8,194 nt of DNA from Taibaiella sp. (lineage in GTDB: Bacteria; Bacteroidota; Bacteroidia; Chitinophagales; Chitinophagaceae): NCBI GenBank assembly GCA_019454705.1, contig JACFNS010000092.1, positions 1-8,194 on the forward strand, in the 5' to 3' direction. A model generated the notes under the pieces. It did no database searches. It was not told the origin of the DNA and was given only the letters and a program-made list of their open reading frames with translations. Below are positions 5,868 to 8,194 of the stretch, piece after piece; positions within the stretch are counted from its first letter, which is position 1, and every line of letters begins with the position of its first letter. Both the position numbers and the translations under genes were made by a program.

Positions 5868-6665
5868 ATGGGTCAAAAAGCGAATCCTATAGGTAACAGG
5901 TTGGGTATCATCCGCGGATGGGACTCTATGTGGTATGGCGCTAAAAAAGATTTCGCCGACAGGCTGGTAGAGGATCATAAAATCCGTACTTACCTGAACG
6001 CGCGTATCAACAAAGGCGGTATCTCTCGTATTGTCATAGAGCGTACCCTGGGTAAACTCATTGTTACCATACACACTTCAAAACCCGGTATCATCATCGG
6101 TAAAGGTGGTTCTGAAGTTGACCGCATAAAAGAAGAGCTGAAGAAGCTGACCGGTAAAGACGATGTGCAGATCAACATTATGGAGATCCGCCGTCCTGAA
6201 CTAGATGCACAGATAGTAGCCGAAACAATAGCACGCCAGCTGGAAAGCCGTGTGAGCTACAAAAGGGCTATCAAAATGGCAATATCTACCGCTATGCGCA
6301 TGGGTGCAGAGGGTATAAAAATAAAGGTAGGCGGACGTCTGAATGGTGCTGAAATCGCACGTTCAGAAGAGTTCAAGCAGGGCCGTACGCCATTGCACAC
6401 TTACCGTATGGATATCGATTACTCATCTTACTTTGCCCAGACCGTTTACGGTAAAATAGGTATCAAAGTATGGATATGTAAAGGTGAAGTACTGGGTAAG
6501 CGTGACCTGAACCCGAACTTCTCAGCAGGTTCTGACCGTCGTGGCGGCCCTGCAGGCGAAGCGCCTCAACGTGGTGGCGACCATCGCGGTGGTGGTGAGC
6601 GTGGCGGAGAACGCCGTGGTGGTGGCGGCGCAGGCCGTGGTGGCCGTGGTGGCGGACGCCGTTAA
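5868..6665 (+). CDS. rpsC: 30S ribosomal protein S3 with RGG-rich C-terminal tail
   Basis: The protein has 265 residues against 233 in E. coli. Residues 1-16 ([16 protein letters not shown]) are the family start. The type II KH domain has its GxxG loop at GKGG (78-81), and the C-terminal S3 domain runs to about 217, with the [18 protein letters not shown] and [20 protein letters not shown] blocks intact. S3 sits at the mRNA entry channel of the 30S with S4 and S5, where it helps unwind mRNA. The last 48 residues are almost entirely Gly and Arg and include seven RGG tripeptides at 225, 235, 240, 245, 250, 257 and 260. Such tails bind RNA in other proteins; a role here is inference. AAGGA touches the ATG directly, too close to act as a Shine-Dalgarno. 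Confidence 0.96.
   Translation: MGQKANPIGNRLGIIRGWDSMWYGAKKDFADRLVEDHKIRTYLNARINKGGISRIVIERTLGKLIVTIHTSKPGIIIGKGGSEVDRIKEELKKLTGKDDVQINIMEIRRPELDAQIVAETIARQLESRVSYKRAIKMAISTAMRMGAEGIKIKVGGRLNGAEIARSEEFKQGRTPLHTYRMDIDYSSYFAQTVYGKIGIKVWICKGEVLGKRDLNPNFSAGSDRRGGPAGEAPQRGGDHRGGGERGGERRGGGGAGRGGRGGGRR
6535..6662 (+). repeat. Low-complexity CGTGGTGGC-type repeats encoding the S3 tail
   Basis: The 3' end of rpsC contains imperfect repeats of a 9-base CGTGGTGGC unit, densest at 6616-6653. They encode Arg-Gly-Gly and are much richer in G+C than the rest of the operon. Such tracts can expand or contract by replication slippage, so tail length may vary between relatives. Confidence 0.6.
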
Positions 6666-6705
6666 TATTTATTTGTAGAGTATTTTATAAAAATATATTG
6701 TAACA

Positions 6706-7128
6706 ATGTTACAGCCTAAGAAAGTAAAACACAGGAAAGCCCATAAAGGGAGAATCAAAGGAAACGCACAGCGTGGCGCTACCATAGCGTTCGGTTCTTT
6801 CGGGTTGAAGGCACTGGAGCCAAAATGGATAACTAACCGCCAGATAGAAGCTGCGCGCCAGGCGATGACCCGCCACATGAAACGTGAGGGTAACGTATGG
6901 ATCCGCATATTCCCTGACAAACCAATCACTCGTAAGCCTGCAGAGGTGAGGATGGGTAAAGGTAAAGGTAGTCTGGAATTTTGGGCTGCTGTGGTGAAGC
7001 CGGGACTGATTATGTTTGAACTGGATGGTGTGCCTAAGCAAGTAGCACAGGAAGCACTGGAGCTGGCTGCACAGAAACTGCCGATTAAAACAAAATTTGT
7101 TGTACGCCGCGATTACGTAGGTGCATAA
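6706..7128 (+). CDS. rplP: 50S ribosomal protein L16
   Basis: The 140-residue protein is of normal length (136 in E. coli). It opens [20 protein letters not shown] and carries the L16 block [20 protein letters not shown] at residues 77-96. Arg82 there aligns with E. coli Arg81, the residue hydroxylated by the oxygenase RoxA/YcfD; whether this organism modifies it cannot be seen. L16 joins late in 50S assembly, organises the A-site and contacts the elbow of the tRNA. The gene begins 40 nt after rpsC in A/T-rich sequence with no Shine-Dalgarno. The codon for Met1 is ATG and no upstream in-frame start competes. Confidence 0.97.
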   Translation: MLQPKKVKHRKAHKGRIKGNAQRGATIAFGSFGLKALEPKWITNRQIEAARQAMTRHMKREGNVWIRIFPDKPITRKPAEVRMGKGKGSLEFWAAVVKPGLIMFELDGVPKQVAQEALELAAQKLPIKTKFVVRRDYVGA

Positions 7129-7169
7129 TAACTAACAGGATTAAAAGATAATTTTTTAAATAAATAAAA

Positions 7170-7382
7170 ATGGCTAAGGCAAAAAAATCGAAGGTTGAAG
7201 ACCTGCGTTCGCTGGACGACCAGACGCTTACCGACAGGATCGGTGAAGAAGAAGTGCGTCTGAAAAAAACGACGTTCAGCCATGCTGTTAACCCGATTGA
7301 AAATCCGTTATCTATCCGCCAGATGCGTCGTACAATAGCCCGTTTGAAGACGGAGCAGCGCAGGAGGGCATTAGGTTTTTAA
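7170..7382 (+). CDS. rpmC: 50S ribosomal protein L29
   Basis: This is a 70-residue protein (63 in E. coli) with the expected all-helical hairpin. The first helix is LRSLDDQTLTDRIGEEEVRL; the second carries the family block IRQMRRTIARLKTEQRRRAL. Between them is NPIENPLS, the usual loop. L29 sits beside L23 at the tunnel exit and contributes to docking of trigger factor and signal recognition particle. A lysine-rich extension (MAKAKKSKVE) precedes the conserved part. The ATG follows a run of A and T only (AAATAAATAAAA), a good example of an initiation region lacking Shine-Dalgarno. rpsQ begins 12 nt after the stop. Confidence 0.94.
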   Translation: MAKAKKSKVEDLRSLDDQTLTDRIGEEEVRLKKTTFSHAVNPIENPLSIRQMRRTIARLKTEQRRRALGF

Positions 7383-7394
7383 TAAAATTTTGAT

Positions 7395-7661
7395 ATGTCA
7401 ACAACGACTGAAAGAAAAAGCAGGAAAAGCCGTATAGGTATCGTTAGCAGCGACAAGATGACTAAAACCATCACTGTTACTGTAGAGCGTAAGGTGAAAC
7501 ACCCTATATATGGTAAGTTCGTTAAGAAAACGAAAAAATTCCATGCGCACGACGAAGAAGGTAAAGCCGGTATAGGCGATACAGTGCGCATTATGGAAAC
7601 GCGCCCGCTGAGCAAAACAAAACGCTGGCGCCTGGTAGAAATTATTGAAAAAGCTAAGTAA
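7395..7661 (+). CDS. rpsQ: 30S ribosomal protein S17
   Basis: The 88-residue protein has the OB-fold of S17. [20 protein letters not shown] begins at about residue 13, [20 protein letters not shown] lies in the middle, and the family signature [20 protein letters not shown] is near the C-terminus. S17 is a primary binder of 16S rRNA (helices 7 and 11) needed early in 30S assembly. The first twelve residues ([12 protein letters not shown]) are a short polar extension. The gene lies 12 nt after rpmC and 11 nt before rplN, the tightest run of the operon, so these three are likely to be translationally coupled. Confidence 0.96.
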   Translation: MSTTTERKSRKSRIGIVSSDKMTKTITVTVERKVKHPIYGKFVKKTKKFHAHDEEGKAGIGDTVRIMETRPLSKTKRWRLVEIIEKAK

Positions 7662-7672
7662 TCTTTTTATAG

Positions 7673-8041
7673 ATGATACAACAAGAGTCCAGGCTAAATG
7701 TAGCCGATAACAGTGGTGCGAAAGAGGTACTTTGTATCCGTGTACTGGGCAACTCCGGCCAGGATTATGCCGGTGTGGGTGATAAAATAGTGGTAACCGT
7801 AAAAGACGCTTTACCCGGGGGCGGTATGAAGAAAGGTACCGTATCCAAAGCGGTTATCGTACGCACCAAAAACAAGCTGCGCCGCAAAGATGGTTCTTAC
7901 ATCAACTTTGACGACAACGCTGTAGTGTTGCTGAACAATGCCGATGAGCCACGCGGCACCCGTATTTTCGGACCCGTAGCACGCGAGCTGCGTGATAAGG
8001 GGTATATGAAAATTGTTTCGCTGGCACCGGAAGTATTATAA
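7673..8041 (+). CDS. rplN: 50S ribosomal protein L14
   Basis: The 122-residue protein has exactly the usual length. It starts [20 protein letters not shown] and contains [16 protein letters not shown] and the family signature [20 protein letters not shown], followed by [30 protein letters not shown] near the end is equally typical. L14 is a beta-barrel protein at the subunit interface that forms bridges to 16S rRNA and is the docking site of the silencing factor RsfS. In E. coli it is the first gene of the separate spc operon; here it sits 11 nt from rpsQ with no promoter between them, so S10 and spc genes appear to be one transcript at this point. A longer, motif-bearing gap follows it. Confidence 0.97.
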   Translation: MIQQESRLNVADNSGAKEVLCIRVLGNSGQDYAGVGDKIVVTVKDALPGGGMKKGTVSKAVIVRTKNKLRRKDGSYINFDDNAVVLLNNADEPRGTRIFGPVARELRDKGYMKIVSLAPEVL

Positions 8042-8051
8042 AATAAAGTTG

Positions 8052-8075
8052 TACCTTTGCAGCCCGTTTTTCGGG
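8052..8075 (+). promoter_or_regulatory. Possible internal promoter and leader hairpin before rplX
   Basis: TACCTTTG at 8052-8059 is an exact match to the Bacteroidota -7 box and continues as TACCTTTGCAG, the same 11 bases as at the rpsJ promoter. No TTG occurs at the matching -33 distance; the nearest (8013-8015) is too far. CCCG-TTTTT-CGGG (8063-8075) follows, a 4-bp hairpin where transcription would begin. The site may drive or regulate rplX and the genes beyond, but the missing -33 element leaves it uncertain. Confidence 0.45.
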
Positions 8076-8090
8076 TGTATGAGAACAACA

Positions 8091-8106
8091 GTTAATTCAT
8101 AAGTAT
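8091..8106 (+). repeat. Start-proximal leader element, copy 2 (rplX)
   Basis: GTTAATTCATAAGTAT ends one base before the rplX GTG start. It resembles the element at 2255-2269 before rpsJ, with one gap and one mismatch. Confidence 0.4.
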
Positions 8107-8107
8107 T

Positions 8108-8194
8108 GTGAAAAACAGATTTAAACCGAAGTTTAACATCAGAAAAGGCGATAGCGTAGTAGTTATAGCCGGTAATGATAAGGATCGTAGCAAG
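8108..8194 (+). CDS. rplX: 50S ribosomal protein L24, 3'-truncated by window edge
   Basis: Twenty-nine codons are visible. They read VKNRFKPKFNIRKGDSVVVI then AGNDKDRSK, the start of the KOW domain of L24, with the first Val read as Met from a GTG start. An in-frame TAA at 8093-8095 excludes any start further upstream except ATT at 8105. L24 is one of the two initiators of 50S assembly and binds the 5' domain of 23S rRNA. The stop lies beyond the window. It is the only gene of this operon here without an ATG, and the 66-nt gap before it holds a promoter-like box, a hairpin and a leader element shared with rpsJ. Start choice and spacing suggest that its expression is tuned separately from rplN. 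Confidence 0.92.
   Translation, partial: MKNRFKPKFNIRKGDSVVVIAGNDKDRSK

Noticed and set aside
5487..6074. 195-codon open frame on the minus strand across rplV and rpsC
   Set aside because: It is antisense to two certain ribosomal genes; the low-complexity product has no recognisable motif and crosses a real gene boundary.
6616..6662. Frameshift or assembly artefact at the 3' end of rpsC
   Set aside because: The Gly/Arg tail stays in frame to a stop, keeps Arg codons CGT/CGC as in the core gene, and the next gene follows normally.
1..8194. CRISPR array, tRNA, rRNA, insertion sequence or toxin-antitoxin pair
   Set aside because: No regularly spaced repeats, no tRNA-like cloverleaf, no transposase motifs and no small toxin-antitoxin-like gene pair were seen on either strand.

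Overview
The window holds the first two thirds of the S10-spc ribosomal protein operon of a Bacteroidota bacterium, with a short variable region upstream of it. The phylum call rests on three things. The L3, L2 and S3 variants are of Bacteroidota type. The promoter ahead of rpsJ has the phylum's TTG / TAnnTTTG form. None of the ribosomal genes has a Shine-Dalgarno sequence. Chitinophagales is a reasonable guess below phylum level, but it is inference.

Positions 1-452 carry the 3' two thirds of trmH, a tRNA guanosine 2'-O-methyltransferase gene on the plus strand, cut by the window edge. The convergent gap at 453-587 holds a 15-bp interrupted inverted repeat. Inside it sits a diverged copy of the last codons of the gene that ends at 1352. 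Two minus-strand genes follow. One encodes a DUF2007-type membrane protein (588-1331). The other encodes a poorly characterised protein with some resemblance to the uracil-DNA-glycosylase fold (1352-2086). They are 20 bp apart and probably co-transcribed. The divergent gap at 2087-2267 contains a 12-bp palindrome, a small hairpin and the rpsJ promoter.

From 2268 to the right edge every gene is on the plus strand in canonical order: rpsJ, rplC, rplD, rplW, rplB, rpsS, rplV, rpsC, rplP, rpmC, rpsQ, rplN and the start of rplX. All appear intact, with no frameshifts. Together they encode S10, S19, S3 and S17 of the small subunit and L3, L4, L23, L2, L22, L16, L29, L14 and L24 of the large subunit, co-expressed so that subunit assembly is balanced. 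Three spacers are longer than the rest: rpsJ-rplC at 89 nt, rpsS-rplV at 59 nt and rplN-rplX at 66 nt. The first contains a clear stem-loop. The third repeats elements of the rpsJ promoter-leader and may be an internal promoter or control point.

No tRNA, rRNA, CRISPR array, insertion sequence or complete mobile element was seen, and no stretch over 300 bases lacks a gene. The core is ordinary housekeeping sequence. The points worth a second look are the paralogue scar at 476-512, the matching leaders at 2221-2269 and 8052-8106, the structured rpsJ-rplC spacer, and the RGG-rich tail of S3.
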